From positions 186,001-250,000 of the forward strand of contig CP107216.1 in the NCBI GenBank assembly GCA_025757645.1: a stretch of 64,000 nt of DNA, in the 5' to 3' direction. The DNA is from Clostridiales bacterium (lineage in GTDB: Bacteria > Bacillota > Clostridia > Oscillospirales > Oscillospiraceae). Every line of letters starts with the position of its first letter. Position 1 is the stretch's first letter. Shown one piece after another: positions 8,503 through 16,948 of the stretch. The notes under the pieces were generated by a model. The model was not told where the DNA came from and did no database searches. It worked only from the letters and a program-made list of their open reading frames with translations. The position numbers and the translations under genes were made by a program.

Positions 8503-8524
8503 CAAAAATACCCCCAAGGGGTAT
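8481..8524. promoter_or_regulatory. Two CsoR operators
   Basis: ATACCCTCGGGGGGTAT (8481-8497) and ATACCCCCAAGGGGTAT (8508-8524) are dyads with the ATACCC...GGGTAT ends and G-tract typical of CsoR sites. Their centres are 27 bp apart, one in the promoter spacer and one at the predicted transcript start. Confidence 0.88.
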
Positions 8525-8549
8525 ACGGGAAACAATGAGGTACGAATAT

Positions 8550-8867
8550 ATGGACGATGAGAAAAAAACGTGCTGCTGCGGCTGTTCGCAGCGCAAAAAG
8601 GAGCGCTCGCCGGAGGAATACAAGCGGCTCATCCACCGGCTCAACCGCATCGAGGGCCAGATCCGCGGCATCCGCGGCATGGTCGAAAACGACGCCTACT
8701 GCCCGGACATTCTCGTGCAGTCGGCGGCGGCGGGCGCGGCGCTCAACGCATTCAATAAGGAGCTGCTGGCCAGTCACATCCGCACCTGCGTCGTCGAGGA
8801 CATCCGCGACGGCAAGGATGAGGTGATCGACGAGCTGGTGGCGACGCTGCAGAAGCTCATGAAATAA
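8550..8867 (+). CDS. csoR: Copper-sensing repressor CsoR
   Basis: A 105-residue all-helical CsoR/RcnR protein. The Cu(I) ligand pattern is present: Cys in YCPDILVQ (helix 2), then His and Cys in SHIRTCVVED. The basic helix HRLNRIEGQIRGIRGM contacts DNA. An unusual N-terminal Cys cluster (CCCGC, about residues 8-12) might add a metal site. I chose the ATG at 8550 because TGAGG sits nine bases upstream; an in-frame ATG at 8535 would add five residues. It is the first gene of the operon it should repress, with copA 25 bp downstream. Confidence 0.92.
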   Translation: MDDEKKTCCCGCSQRKKERSPEEYKRLIHRLNRIEGQIRGIRGMVENDAYCPDILVQSAAAGAALNAFNKELLASHIRTCVVEDIRDGKDEVIDELVATLQKLMK

Positions 8868-8892
8868 GCCGCACCGCAAAGGAGGAACGACA

Positions 8893-11415
8893 TTGAAGCA
8901 ATATAACGTCACCGGCATGAGCTGCGCGGCCTGCTCGGCGCGCGTGGAAAAGGCGGTGTCGAACGTACCGGGCGTGACGGCGTGCTCGGTCAGCCTGCTG
9001 ACCAACTCCATGGGAGTGGAGGGCACGGCGGCCGATCAGGCTATCATCGACGCGGTGCAGGCCGCGGGCTACGGCGCATCGGTCAAGGGCGCGCAGCAGA
9101 GCGCAGGCCCCGCCGCCGGCGCCGACGCGCTCGCCGACCACGAGACGCCGAAGCTGCGGCGCAGGCTCTTCTGGTCGCTGGGCTTTCTGCTCGTGCTGAT
9201 GTATTTTTCCATGGGCCACATGATGTGGGGCTGGCCGCTGCCGAAGTTTTATGATGGCAACCACGTCGCCATGGGCCTGACGCAGTTGCTGCTGACGGTG
9301 ATCATCATGGTCATCAACCAGAAGTTTTTCATCAGCGGCTTCCAGGCGCTCTGGCACCGCGCGCCGAACATGGACACGCTCGTGGCCCTCGGGGCGACGG
9401 CGGCGTTCGTGTACAGCACGTACGCGCTCTTTGCCATGACGGGCGCGCAGGTGCGCGGTGACGAGCAGGCCGTCATGAACTACATGATGGACTTTTACTT
9501 CGAGTCCGCCGCCATGATCCTCACGCTCATCACGGTGGGCAAGACGCTCGAGGCCCGCTCGAAGGGCAAGACGACCGACGCACTGCGCAGCCTCATGGAG
9601 CTCGCGCCGAAGACCGCCACCGTCGAGCGCGACGGCGCGGAGGTGACCGTCCCGGTCGAGCAGGTGCAAACCGGCGACGTGTTCGTCGTCCGCCCGGGCG
9701 AGCGCATCCCGGTCGACGGGGTCGTGCTCGCCGGCACGAGCGCGGTCAACGAGGCGGCGCTCACGGGCGAGAGCATCCCGGCCGACAAAGCGCCGGGCGC
9801 GGCCGTCTCGGCCGCGACGGTGAACCAGTCGGGCTTTCTCAAGTGCCGCGCCACGCGCGTCGGCGAGGACACGACGCTCTCGCAGATCATCCAGATGGTC
9901 AGCGACGCGGCGGCCACGAAAGCGCCGATCGCGAAGATCGCCGACAAGGTGTCCGGCGTGTTCGTACCGGCGGTCATGGGCATCGCGCTCGTGACGTTCG
10001 TCGTCTGGCTGCTGCTCGGCCGCACCGTGGGCTATGCGCTCGCGCGCGGCATCTCCGTGCTCGTCATCAGCTGCCCGTGCGCGCTCGGCCTCGCCACCCC
10101 GGTGGCAATCATGGTCGGCAGCGGCATGGGCGCGAAAAACGGCATCCTCTTCAAGACGGCGGCCTCCCTTGAGGAGACCGGCCGCATCCAGATCGTCGCG
10201 CTCGACAAGACCGGCACCATCACCTCCGGCGACCCGACCGTGACGGACCTCTGCCCCGCCCCGGGCGTGACGGAGATGGAGCTGCTGCGCCTGGCCTATG
10301 CGCTCGAGCGCCGGAGCGAGCACCCGCTGGCCAAGGCGGTGCTGCGCCGCGCGGAGGCGGACGGGCTGACCGCCGCCGAGGTCGCGGACTTTCAGGCCCT
10401 GCCGGGCAACGGGCTCAGGGCCACGCTCGACGGGCAGCCGCTCTGCGGCGGCAACGCGGACTTCATCCGCACGGCGGCCGACATTCCCGCGCCCATGCAG
10501 GCGCAGGCGCAGGCGCTGGCCGAGGCCGGCAAGACGCCGCTGTTTTTCGCCCGCGGCGAAAAGCTGCTCGGCATCGTCGCCGTGGCGGACGTGCTCAAGC
10601 CCGACAGCCCGCAGGCCATCCGTGAGCTGCAGAATATGGGCATCCGCGTCGTCATGATCACGGGCGACAACGCGCGCACGGCCAGGGCCATCGGCGCGCA
10701 GGCCGGCGTGGACGAGGTGATCGCGGGCGTGCTGCCCGACGGCAAGGAGCGCGAGATCCGCCGCCTGAGCGCGCGCGGCAAGGTCGCCATGGTCGGCGAC
10801 GGCATCAACGACGCGCCGGCGCTCACACGCGCGGACATCGGCATCGCCATCGGCGCGGGCACGGACGTGGCCATCGACGCGGCCGACGTCGTGCTCGTCA
10901 ACAGCCATCTGAGCGACGTGCCGGCGGCCATCCGGCTCAGCCGCGCGACGCTGCGCAACATCCACGAGAATCTGTTCTGGGCGTTTTTCTACAACACCAT
11001 CGGCATCCCCATCGCGGCGGGCGTGTTCGTCCCGCTCGGCCTGACGCTCAACCCCATGATCGGCGCGGCGGCCATGAGCCTGTCGAGCTTCTGTGTGGTC
11101 ACGAACGCCCTGCGCCTGAATCTGTTCAAGCTGCGCGATACGCGCCACGATCATAAACGTGCAAACCATCTCAAAGAAGTACCCGAAATCAAGGAGGAAA
11201 CTGCAATGAAAAAGACCATTCAAATCGAAGGCATGATGTGCGCTCACTGCGAGGCGACCGTGAAAAAGGCGCTCGAGGCGCTGCCGGAAGTCACCGAGGC
11301 CGAGGTCAGCCACACGGCGGGCACAGCCGTCGTGACGCTCAGCACCCCGGTGGACGACGCCGTGCTCAAGAGCACGGTCGAGGCCAAGGACTATAAGGTC
11401 ACCGGCATCGCGTAA
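8893..11415 (+). CDS. copA: P1B-type Cu(I)-exporting ATPase CopA with C-terminal CopZ-like domain
   Basis: An 840-residue copper pump. It contains an N-terminal heavy-metal-associated domain (GMSCAACSARVEKAV, about 7-21), actuator loop TGES, membrane metal site CPC in SCPCALGLATP (about 393), phosphorylation motif DKTGT (about 438), HP motif SEHPLA and hinge GDGINDAPAL (about 634). After the last membrane helix the frame runs on through a short linker into a second heavy-metal domain (residues 772-840, GMMCAHCEA). The start is TTG at 8893 with AAAGGAGG eight bases upstream. Expression is under CsoR. The tail is also covered by a separate internal start (see 11206). Confidence 0.95.
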   Translation: MKQYNVTGMSCAACSARVEKAVSNVPGVTACSVSLLTNSMGVEGTAADQAIIDAVQAAGYGASVKGAQQSAGPAAGADALADHETPKLRRRLFWSLGFLLVLMYFSMGHMMWGWPLPKFYDGNHVAMGLTQLLLTVIIMVINQKFFISGFQALWHRAPNMDTLVALGATAAFVYSTYALFAMTGAQVRGDEQAVMNYMMDFYFESAAMILTLITVGKTLEARSKGKTTDALRSLMELAPKTATVERDGAEVTVPVEQVQTGDVFVVRPGERIPVDGVVLAGTSAVNEAALTGESIPADKAPGAAVSAATVNQSGFLKCRATRVGEDTTLSQIIQMVSDAAATKAPIAKIADKVSGVFVPAVMGIALVTFVVWLLLGRTVGYALARGISVLVISCPCALGLATPVAIMVGSGMGAKNGILFKTAASLEETGRIQIVALDKTGTITSGDPTVTDLCPAPGVTEMELLRLAYALERRSEHPLAKAVLRRAEADGLTAAEVADFQALPGNGLRATLDGQPLCGGNADFIRTAADIPAPMQAQAQALAEAGKTPLFFARGEKLLGIVAVADVLKPDSPQAIRELQNMGIRVVMITGDNARTARAIGAQAGVDEVIAGVLPDGKEREIRRLSARGKVAMVGDGINDAPALTRADIGIAIGAGTDVAIDAADVVLVNSHLSDVPAAIRLSRATLRNIHENLFWAFFYNTIGIPIAAGVFVPLGLTLNPMIGAAAMSLSSFCVVTNALRLNLFKLRDTRHDHKRANHLKEVPEIKEETAMKKTIQIEGMMCAHCEATVKKALEALPEVTEAEVSHTAGTAVVTLSTPVDDAVLKSTVEAKDYKVTGIA
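11206..11415 (+). CDS. copZ: Copper chaperone CopZ, internal in-frame start within copA
   Basis: AAGGAGG (11191-11197) lies eight bases before an ATG at 11206 that is in the copA frame. Translation from it gives 69 residues, MKKTIQIEGMMCAHCEATVK onward, exactly the size and motif (MxCxxC) of CopZ. The linker just before it is not domain-like. Thus one frame may yield both a CopA-CopZ fusion and free CopZ. Either an old copZ gene was fused by loss of the copA stop, or dual translation is functional; the sequence alone does not decide. Confidence 0.7.
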   Translation: MKKTIQIEGMMCAHCEATVKKALEALPEVTEAEVSHTAGTAVVTLSTPVDDAVLKSTVEAKDYKVTGIA

Positions 11416-11430
11416 TGCATCCAAAACCGC

Positions 11431-11469
11431 AGCAAAGGCGTCCCCTCTCGGGGACGCCTTTGCTGTTTT
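11431..11469 (+). terminator. Terminator of the copper operon
   Basis: A 15-bp perfect stem (AGCAAAGGCGTCCCC and complement, loop TCTC) followed by GTTTT. The following 11470-11668 shows no convincing gene: the minus strand can be read as LPYFVHGTLLWYCTQHGLFT, possibly the tail of a decayed gene. Confidence 0.88.
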
Positions 11470-11669
11470 CTGCTCACTTTTTGTGCGCGTCGATCGGCTG
11501 CGTGAACAGCCCGTGCTGCGTGCAGTACCACAGCAGCGTGCCGTGCACGAAGTACGGCAGGGCGCGGGCGCTGTCAAGCGGGCGGCGAAAAATCGCGCCG
11601 GGACGGGAAAAAATTCTGAATTTTGCCTGAATTTTTGCTTCCGGTGTAGCTTTTGCGCGCGCGCGCCCT

Positions 11670-11730
11670 TATAATGTAAGCGCGGACGAAAAACCATCAC
11701 AACCATCCGCATCCGACGAAAAACCATCAC
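11670..11730 (+). promoter_or_regulatory. Promoter region of SPFH operon with 16-bp direct repeat
   Basis: A perfect TATAAT lies at 11670-11675 without a clear -35 box, suggesting an activated or alternative-sigma promoter. The 16-mer GACGAAAAACCATCAC occurs twice, at 11685-11700 and 11715-11730, 30 bp apart in the leader just before the ribosome site. Confidence 0.55.
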
Positions 11731-11747
11731 CAAAAAGGAGTTTGTAT

Positions 11748-13067
11748 ATGGGACTGATCAAAGCTGCCGCGGGCGCTGCCGGCGGCGTTCTGGCCGACCA
11801 GTGGAAGGAATTTTTCCTCTGTGAGGCCCTGCCGGCAAACGTGCTGGCCGTGAAGGGACAGAAAAAAACCACCCGCCGCTCGAGCAACACGCACGGCGAC
11901 GAGAACATCATCACCACCGGCTCGCGCATCGCCGTCGCCGACGGGCAGTGCATGCTCATCGTCGAGCAGGGCAAGGTCGTGGAGGTCTGCGCCGAGCCGG
12001 GCGAGTACACGTATGACGCATCGACCGAGCCGTCGATCTTCGCCGGGAACCTCGGCGAGAGCATCGGTGAGGTGTTCCGCAACATCGGCAAGCGCTTCAC
12101 CTTCGGCGGCGAGGCCCCGAAGGACCAGCGCATCTACTACTTCAACACCAAGGAGCTGACCGGCAACAAGTACGGTACGCCGAGCCCCGTGCCGTTTCGC
12201 GTGGTGGATCAGCGTGCCGGCATCGACATCGACATCGGCATCCGCTGCTTCGGCGAGTACAGCTACCACATCGCAAACCCGCTGCTGTTTTACACCAACG
12301 TCTGCGGCAACGTGACCGAGGACTACACGCGCGACACGCTCGACGGACAGCTCAAGAGCGAGCTGCTCACGGCGCTGCAGCCGGCGTTCGCGCGCATCAG
12401 CGACATGGGCATCCGCTACTCGGCGCTGCCCGGCCACACGCGGGAGATCGCCGCGGCGCTCAACGAAGAGCTCTCGGCCCAGTGGCGCGACCGCCGGGGT
12501 CTGGAGATCGTGGCCTTCGGCGTCTCGTCCGTGAAGGCCGACGAGGCCGACGAGCAGATGATTAAGGACATGCAGCGCGACGCGGCCTACATGGACCCGA
12601 CGCGCGCGGCGGCGATGCTCTCGCGCTCGCAGGGCGATGCGATGAAGGCAGCCGCGTCCAACACGGCCACCGGCCCGGCCATGGCGTTCATGGGCATGGG
12701 CATGGCCGGCCAGATGGGCGGCGTCAACGCGCAGGACCTCTATGCCATGGGCCGGCAACAGGCGGCCCAGCAGCCCGCCGCCCCGGCGGCCGGGAGCTGG
12801 ACGTGCGCCTGCGGCCAGACGGGCAACACCGGCAAGTTCTGCGGCAACTGCGGCCGGCCGCGCCCGGCCGCGCCGGAGGGCTGGACGTGCGTGTGCGGCG
12901 CGGTGAACAAGGGCAAGTTCTGCTCCGAGTGCGGCCGCCCGAAACCGGCCGGCACACCGAAATACAAGTGCGACAAATGCGGCTGGGAGCCGGACGACCC
13001 GACCCACCCGCCGAAATTCTGCCCCGAGTGCGGCGACCCGTTTGACGATGGGGACATCCAGTCGTAA
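11748..13067 (+). CDS. SPFH-domain protein with C-terminal zinc ribbons (YdjI-like)
   Basis: A 439-residue protein of the virion-core/YdjI type of SPFH (stomatin-prohibitin) proteins. Residues 1-310 form the SPFH part, with the family landmarks VLAVKGQKKTTRRSSNTHGD, GQCMLIVEQGKV and ALQPAFARISDMGIRYSALP. The C-terminal 110 residues carry three zinc-ribbon segments with paired CxC/CxxC (WTCACGQ, FCGNCGRP, WTCVCGA, FCSECGRP, YKCDKCG, FCPECGDP). In B. subtilis YdjI is part of an envelope-stress cassette that localises to the membrane. ATG chosen because AAGGAG precedes it by seven bases; an upstream in-frame TTG is less likely. It leads a three-gene operon. Confidence 0.85.
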   Translation: MGLIKAAAGAAGGVLADQWKEFFLCEALPANVLAVKGQKKTTRRSSNTHGDENIITTGSRIAVADGQCMLIVEQGKVVEVCAEPGEYTYDASTEPSIFAGNLGESIGEVFRNIGKRFTFGGEAPKDQRIYYFNTKELTGNKYGTPSPVPFRVVDQRAGIDIDIGIRCFGEYSYHIANPLLFYTNVCGNVTEDYTRDTLDGQLKSELLTALQPAFARISDMGIRYSALPGHTREIAAALNEELSAQWRDRRGLEIVAFGVSSVKADEADEQMIKDMQRDAAYMDPTRAAAMLSRSQGDAMKAAASNTATGPAMAFMGMGMAGQMGGVNAQDLYAMGRQQAAQQPAAPAAGSWTCACGQTGNTGKFCGNCGRPRPAAPEGWTCVCGAVNKGKFCSECGRPKPAGTPKYKCDKCGWEPDDPTHPPKFCPECGDPFDDGDIQS

Positions 13068-13097
13068 CCCCCGCCCGGACGAAAGGAGGCACGCGCC

Positions 13098-14255
13098 ATG
13101 CCGACCCAGGTAACGAACTATCAGTGCCCGGCCTGCACCGCCCCGCTGCACTATTCGGCCAAGAGCGGCAAGCTCGAGTGCGACTACTGCGGCTCGTCAT
13201 TCGACGTGGCCGAGATCGAGGCGCTCTATGCCCGCAAGGAGGCCGAGGCCGCCGCAGCCAAGCAGGCGGCCGACGCGAAGGCCGAAGCAGCGCAGGCTGC
13301 CAAGGCCGAGGCTGCGGAAGCCGCCGCGGCCTCCGGCGGCTGGGACACCTCCGACCTCAGCCGCGACTGGGGCGCGGAGGCGGACGGCCTGCGCGTCTAC
13401 AGCTGCCCGTCGTGCGGCGCGGAGCTCATCTGCGACCAGAGCACCGCGGCCACGGCCTGCCCCTACTGCGGCAACCCGGCGATCGTGCCGGGGCAGTTTT
13501 CGGGCGCGCTGCGGCCGGACTCTATCCTCCCGTTTCGCCTGAGCAAGGACGACGCCGTGCAGGCGCTGCGCGCGCACTACAAGGGCAAGCCCTTCCTGCC
13601 GCGCTCGTTCACGTCCGCCAACCACATCGAGCAGATCCAGGGCGTGTACGTCCCGTTCTGGCTGTTTGACGGCGGCGCGGAGGGCGCGGCCAGCTATCGC
13701 GCCAGCAACACGAATGTGTACGAGACCGGCGACTATGAGATCACCGAGACGCGGCACTACCACGTGGTGCGCGCCGGGTCGCTCGCGTTTGAGAAGATCC
13801 CGGTCGACGCATCCTCCAAGATGCCGGACGACCACATGGACTCCATCGAGCCGTTTGACTATGCCCAGCTGCGCCCGTTTTCCACGGCGTACCTGCCGGG
13901 TTATCTGGCGGATAAATACGACGTGACCATCGACGACAGCCGCGACCGGGCGGACACGCGCTGCAGCGAGACGCTCGCGCAGGCCCTGCGCGACACCGTC
14001 ACCGGCTACGGCGCGTGCGTGACCGAGCGCGAGGACATCGCGCTGCGGCGCGGCAAGGTGCACTACGCCCTGCTGCCGGTTTGGATGCTGAGCACGAAGT
14101 GGCGCGGGCAGGACTTCCTCTTCGCCATGAACGGCCAGACCGGCAAGCTCGTCGGCGACCTGCCGACGGACCGCGGCCGCTTCTGGGGCATGTTCGCCGC
14201 CATCGCGGCCCCGCTCACGGTGGCGCTGACTGCAATTTTGCAGTTCCTGCTGTAA
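13098..14255 (+). CDS. Zinc-ribbon membrane protein (YdjG-like)
   Basis: 385 residues. An N-terminal zinc ribbon (CPACTAPLHY...CDYCGSS) is followed by an Ala/Glu/Lys-rich coiled coil (about 40-80), a second ribbon (CPSCGAELIC...CPYCGNP) and a beta-rich domain with YVPFWLFDGG and YALLPVWMLS. One transmembrane helix closes the protein (about 360-383). This is the TFIIB-ribbon/YdjG architecture found beside YdjI and YdjH. Intergenic distance to the SPFH gene is 30 bp and to the TPM gene 13 bp. Probably a membrane partner of the SPFH protein; biochemical role unknown. Confidence 0.8.
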   Translation: MPTQVTNYQCPACTAPLHYSAKSGKLECDYCGSSFDVAEIEALYARKEAEAAAAKQAADAKAEAAQAAKAEAAEAAAASGGWDTSDLSRDWGAEADGLRVYSCPSCGAELICDQSTAATACPYCGNPAIVPGQFSGALRPDSILPFRLSKDDAVQALRAHYKGKPFLPRSFTSANHIEQIQGVYVPFWLFDGGAEGAASYRASNTNVYETGDYEITETRHYHVVRAGSLAFEKIPVDASSKMPDDHMDSIEPFDYAQLRPFSTAYLPGYLADKYDVTIDDSRDRADTRCSETLAQALRDTVTGYGACVTEREDIALRRGKVHYALLPVWMLSTKWRGQDFLFAMNGQTGKLVGDLPTDRGRFWGMFAAIAAPLTVALTAILQFLL

Positions 14256-14268
14256 GGAGGCGACGGAT

Positions 14269-15105
14269 ATGAAACGCAAACTGACCGCCCTGCTGCTCGT
14301 GCTGCTGCTGGCCGTGACGCTCGCAGTACCGGCGCTGGCCGCCGGGGACTGGGTCACGGACGAGGCCGGCCTGCTCACCGACCAACAGATCAGCCAGCTC
14401 TCGCAGCGCGCCGCCGCCCTCGCGCACAGCAGCGGCGTCGGCGTGTACATCCGCACCGTGGACGACTATGCCGACTACGGCTTCACCGACGTGGAGACGG
14501 CGTCCTACACGCTCTACCACAACGACTCGCTCGGCGTCGGTGACGGGCGCGACGGTGTGCTCCTGCTGCTGAGCGTGTCGAACCGCAAGTACGCCGCCTT
14601 CGTCTACGGCGACAAGGCAGAGCTCCTCTTCCCGGACTCTGCCCTGCAGCAGCTCGAGGACGGCTTTCTCGACGACTTCCGCAACGACGACTGGTACGGC
14701 GGCTTCTGCGACTACATCGACGGCTGCGCCGGCCTGCTCAGCGGCGAGTCCTATACCGGCAGCGACTCTGACTATGCCTACAGCCCCGGCCATGACGCCG
14801 ACGTTGACCCCGGCTTCTCCGCGCCGTCGCTGCTGCGCAATTTGGGCATCGCGCTCGTGATCTCGTGCGTCATCGCGCTCATCGTCTGCCTGATTCTCAA
14901 GGCGAAGATGCGCTCCGTGCGCCGCCAGACCGAGGCGCGCGCCTACGTCACGCCCGCGGGCCTGCACCTGACGCGGCGCGACGATGTCTACACCCACACG
15001 ACCACGACGCGCCGCAAGATCGAGCGCGACAACGACCAGCACTCCGGTGGCGGCGGGTCGAGCTTTTCCGGTGGCGGCGGCCACGGCCGCAGCGGCAGCT
15101 TCTGA
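14269..15105 (+). CDS. TPM-domain membrane protein (YdjH/YgcG-like)
   Basis: A 278-residue protein with signal peptide (1-24, ends ALA), a TPM fold domain (about 27-150: WVTDEAGLLTDQQISQLSQR, ...GDGRDGVLLLLS), one transmembrane helix (about 190-212), a basic segment and a Gly/Ser/Phe-rich tail (SFSGGGGHGRSGSF) typical of the family. TPM domains occur in photosystem repair factors and in this firmicute stress cassette, where they may hydrolyse phosphate esters or act as membrane scaffold. It is the last gene of the operon, followed by a strong terminator. Notably no PspA homologue is adjacent. Confidence 0.85.
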   Translation: MKRKLTALLLVLLLAVTLAVPALAAGDWVTDEAGLLTDQQISQLSQRAAALAHSSGVGVYIRTVDDYADYGFTDVETASYTLYHNDSLGVGDGRDGVLLLLSVSNRKYAAFVYGDKAELLFPDSALQQLEDGFLDDFRNDDWYGGFCDYIDGCAGLLSGESYTGSDSDYAYSPGHDADVDPGFSAPSLLRNLGIALVISCVIALIVCLILKAKMRSVRRQTEARAYVTPAGLHLTRRDDVYTHTTTTRRKIERDNDQHSGGGGSSFSGGGGHGRSGSF

Positions 15106-15118
15106 CGCACCAAAGCGC

Positions 15119-15153
15119 AAAAACGCTGTCCCATTTTCGGGACAGCGTTTTTT
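15119..15153. terminator. Bidirectional terminator between TPM gene and merR remnant
   Basis: Stem AAACGCTGTCCC / GGGACAGCGTTT with loop ATTTTC; T-run on plus and A-run (T-run on minus) on the left side, serving the convergent genes. Confidence 0.88.
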
Positions 15154-15489
15154 CATGCCTCCGTGACGGGGATGCGGATCTCGGTCACGAATTTTTCCGG
15201 GTCGCTCGTCAGGCCGTAGTCGATCATCGTGATCTCGCGCGAGAAGTCCGCCGTCGCGGTTGCGCAGAAAGGCGCGGATCTGCCCGAGCGGCATATCCAG
15301 CGCGCGCAGGTAGCGGATGGTGTTGAGCACCTCAAACTGCCGCGGCCCGTAGTAGCGGTAGCCGGTCGCGGGGTCGGTGTATTCCGGCGTAAGCAGGCCG
15401 ATGGTCTCATAGTGGCGCAGGCTGCTCACGCTCAGGTGAAACAGCTGCGCCACGTCGCCGATGGAAAACAGCTCCTGTGTCCGCGCCAT
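15153..15489 (-). pseudogene. Truncated MerR-family regulator (internal deletion)
   Basis: The frame opens with a complete MerR winged helix (FSIGDVAQLFHLSVSSLRHY, then ...TGYRYYGPRQFEVLNTIRYL) for about 78 residues, then loses the frame. The last 20 codons before 15153, in another frame, read DPEKFVTEIRIPVTEA, the exact C-terminus of the effector-binding domain (compare NPDEFVTEVCFPVREA in the intact relative at 19026). So roughly 170 codons of dimerisation helix and ligand domain are gone. The ATG starts 1 nt after the MATE stop, so it is co-translated. The shortened product could still bind DNA, but normal activation by ligand is unlikely. Confidence 0.8.
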
Positions 15490-15490
15490 G

Positions 15491-16837
15491 TCAGTCCTCC
15501 TCCGGCACGAGCCGGCCGCGCCGGCGCAGCACGAGAAACGCGATCACGCAGATGATGACCGACAGCAGCGAGCCCGCCGCCGTGGCCAGGCCCATGGGCA
15601 GCAGCGTCGTGGGAAACCACTTGCTCATCAGGTACGCGCCCGGCACGCGCACGAGCACCACGGCCGTGATGTTGTGCAGAAACGACAGCTCCGAGCGGCC
15701 GATGGCGCAGAAATACCCGCTGAAGCAAAAGTGCAGCCCGGCAAAACAGCAGTCGAGGATGTACCCGCGCAGGTACTGCCCGCCCGCGGCGGCGACGGCC
15801 GCGCTGTCCGTGAACAGGCCCACGACGGGCTCTGCCACGAACTGGATGACGATCGTGATGAGCACGCCGAAGCCGAACGCAACGGCGATGGCGTACCACA
15901 GCGTCTGCAGCGCACGGCGGGGCTTGCCCGCGCCGATGCATTGCGCACCGAGGGCCGACACCGTCGAGAGCATGGACGACGGCACGAGGAACAAAAAGCT
16001 GATGATCTTCTCCACGATGCCGACGGCGGCGGCGTCCGTGAGGCCGCGGCGGTTGGCGATGACGGTGATAAACAAAAACGCGATCTGGATCAGCCCATCC
16101 TGCAGCGCGACCGGCACGCCGATGCGCAAAATGCGCCCCATGACCGCCCGCCGCGGGCGCAGATCGCTCCGCGTGAGGGCGATGCCGTCGCGCTCGCGGC
16201 GGATGACGGCCAGCGACACGACCACGCTGGCCGCCTGCGCCAGCGTCGTGCCGAGCGCGGCGCCCGCCGGGCCCATGTGCAGCGCGCCCATGAACAGATA
16301 GTCGAGCGCGATGTTTGCCGCGCACGCGATGGCGATGAAGTACATCGGGCGCTTCGAGTCGCCCAGACCGCGGAAGATGGATGCGATGATGTTGTACGCC
16401 GTGATCAGTGGCACGCCGAGAAAGCAGATGCGCAGATAGGCGACCGTGCCGGGCACGGCCTCGGCCGGCGTGGACATGACCGCCGCGATCGGCCGCGCGA
16501 GCGCCAGCAGCACCCCCGTCACCACGACGCTCAGCGCCAGAAACAGCGTCGTCGTGTTGCCGATGTAGCCCGCCGCGCCCCGGCGGTCGCGCGCGCCGAC
16601 GGCCTGACCGATCGTGACCGTCGCGCCCATGGCAAGGCCCACGATCATGACCGTGAGCATGTGCATGACCTGACTGCCGATGGACACGGCCGTCGTGCTG
16701 GCCACGCCCTCGTACTGGCCGATGATGAACAGGTCGGCCATGCCGTAGAGCGTTTGCAGGAAGTACGAGAGCAGATACGGCAGCGAAAAGCGCACAATGT
16801 TGCCAAAGACGCTGCCGGTCGTGAGATTTTTCTCCAT
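15491..16837 (-). CDS. MATE family multidrug/Na+ efflux transporter
   Basis: 448 residues with 12 predicted membrane helices in two MatE repeats. The start MEKNLTTGSVFGNIVRFSLP and the conserved FLQTLYGMADLFIIGQYEG and SIFRGLGDSKRPMYFIAIAC are typical of NorM/DinF-like pumps in Clostridia. It exports drugs or cationic compounds using an ion gradient. The gene lies directly under a MerR-type promoter with a perfect operator and is followed by the truncated merR, which suggests an inducible pump whose regulator has decayed. The substrate is unknown. Confidence 0.93.
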   Translation of the reverse strand: MEKNLTTGSVFGNIVRFSLPYLLSYFLQTLYGMADLFIIGQYEGVASTTAVSIGSQVMHMLTVMIVGLAMGATVTIGQAVGARDRRGAAGYIGNTTTLFLALSVVVTGVLLALARPIAAVMSTPAEAVPGTVAYLRICFLGVPLITAYNIIASIFRGLGDSKRPMYFIAIACAANIALDYLFMGALHMGPAGAALGTTLAQAASVVVSLAVIRRERDGIALTRSDLRPRRAVMGRILRIGVPVALQDGLIQIAFLFITVIANRRGLTDAAAVGIVEKIISFLFLVPSSMLSTVSALGAQCIGAGKPRRALQTLWYAIAVAFGFGVLITIVIQFVAEPVVGLFTDSAAVAAAGGQYLRGYILDCCFAGLHFCFSGYFCAIGRSELSFLHNITAVVLVRVPGAYLMSKWFPTTLLPMGLATAAGSLLSVIICVIAFLVLRRRGRLVPEED

Positions 16838-16867
16838 GGCGTTTGCCCCTTTGCGTGGAATACCGTC

Positions 16868-16898
16868 ATTGTAAACTCTACAACGGTTGTAGAGTCAA
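16868..16898 (-). promoter_or_regulatory. MerR-type promoter/operator of the MATE gene
   Basis: TTGACT (16898-16893) and TACAAT (16873-16868) are separated by 19 bp, the signature overlong spacer that MerR activators untwist. The spacer is filled by a perfect dyad at 16875-16895: ACTCTACAAC, one central base, GTTGTAGAGT. Confidence 0.92.
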
Positions 16899-16909
16899 GG
16901 TTTTGTTTT

Positions 16910-16945
16910 GCCCCGGCGCGGATGTTTTTCGCGCCGGGGCTGCAT
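16910..16945. terminator. GC-rich hairpin after GNAT gene
   Basis: An 11-bp stem GCCCCGGCGCG / CGCGCCGGGGC. The T-run is on the plus strand, opposite to the neighbouring genes, so function as a terminator for the GNAT gene is uncertain. Confidence 0.4.
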
Positions 16946-16948
16946 TTT

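Noticed and set aside
8857..11733. 958-codon minus-strand open frame opposite copA
   Set aside because: Antisense shadow of a canonical P1B ATPase; His/Arg/Asp-rich low-complexity translation, no ribosome site.
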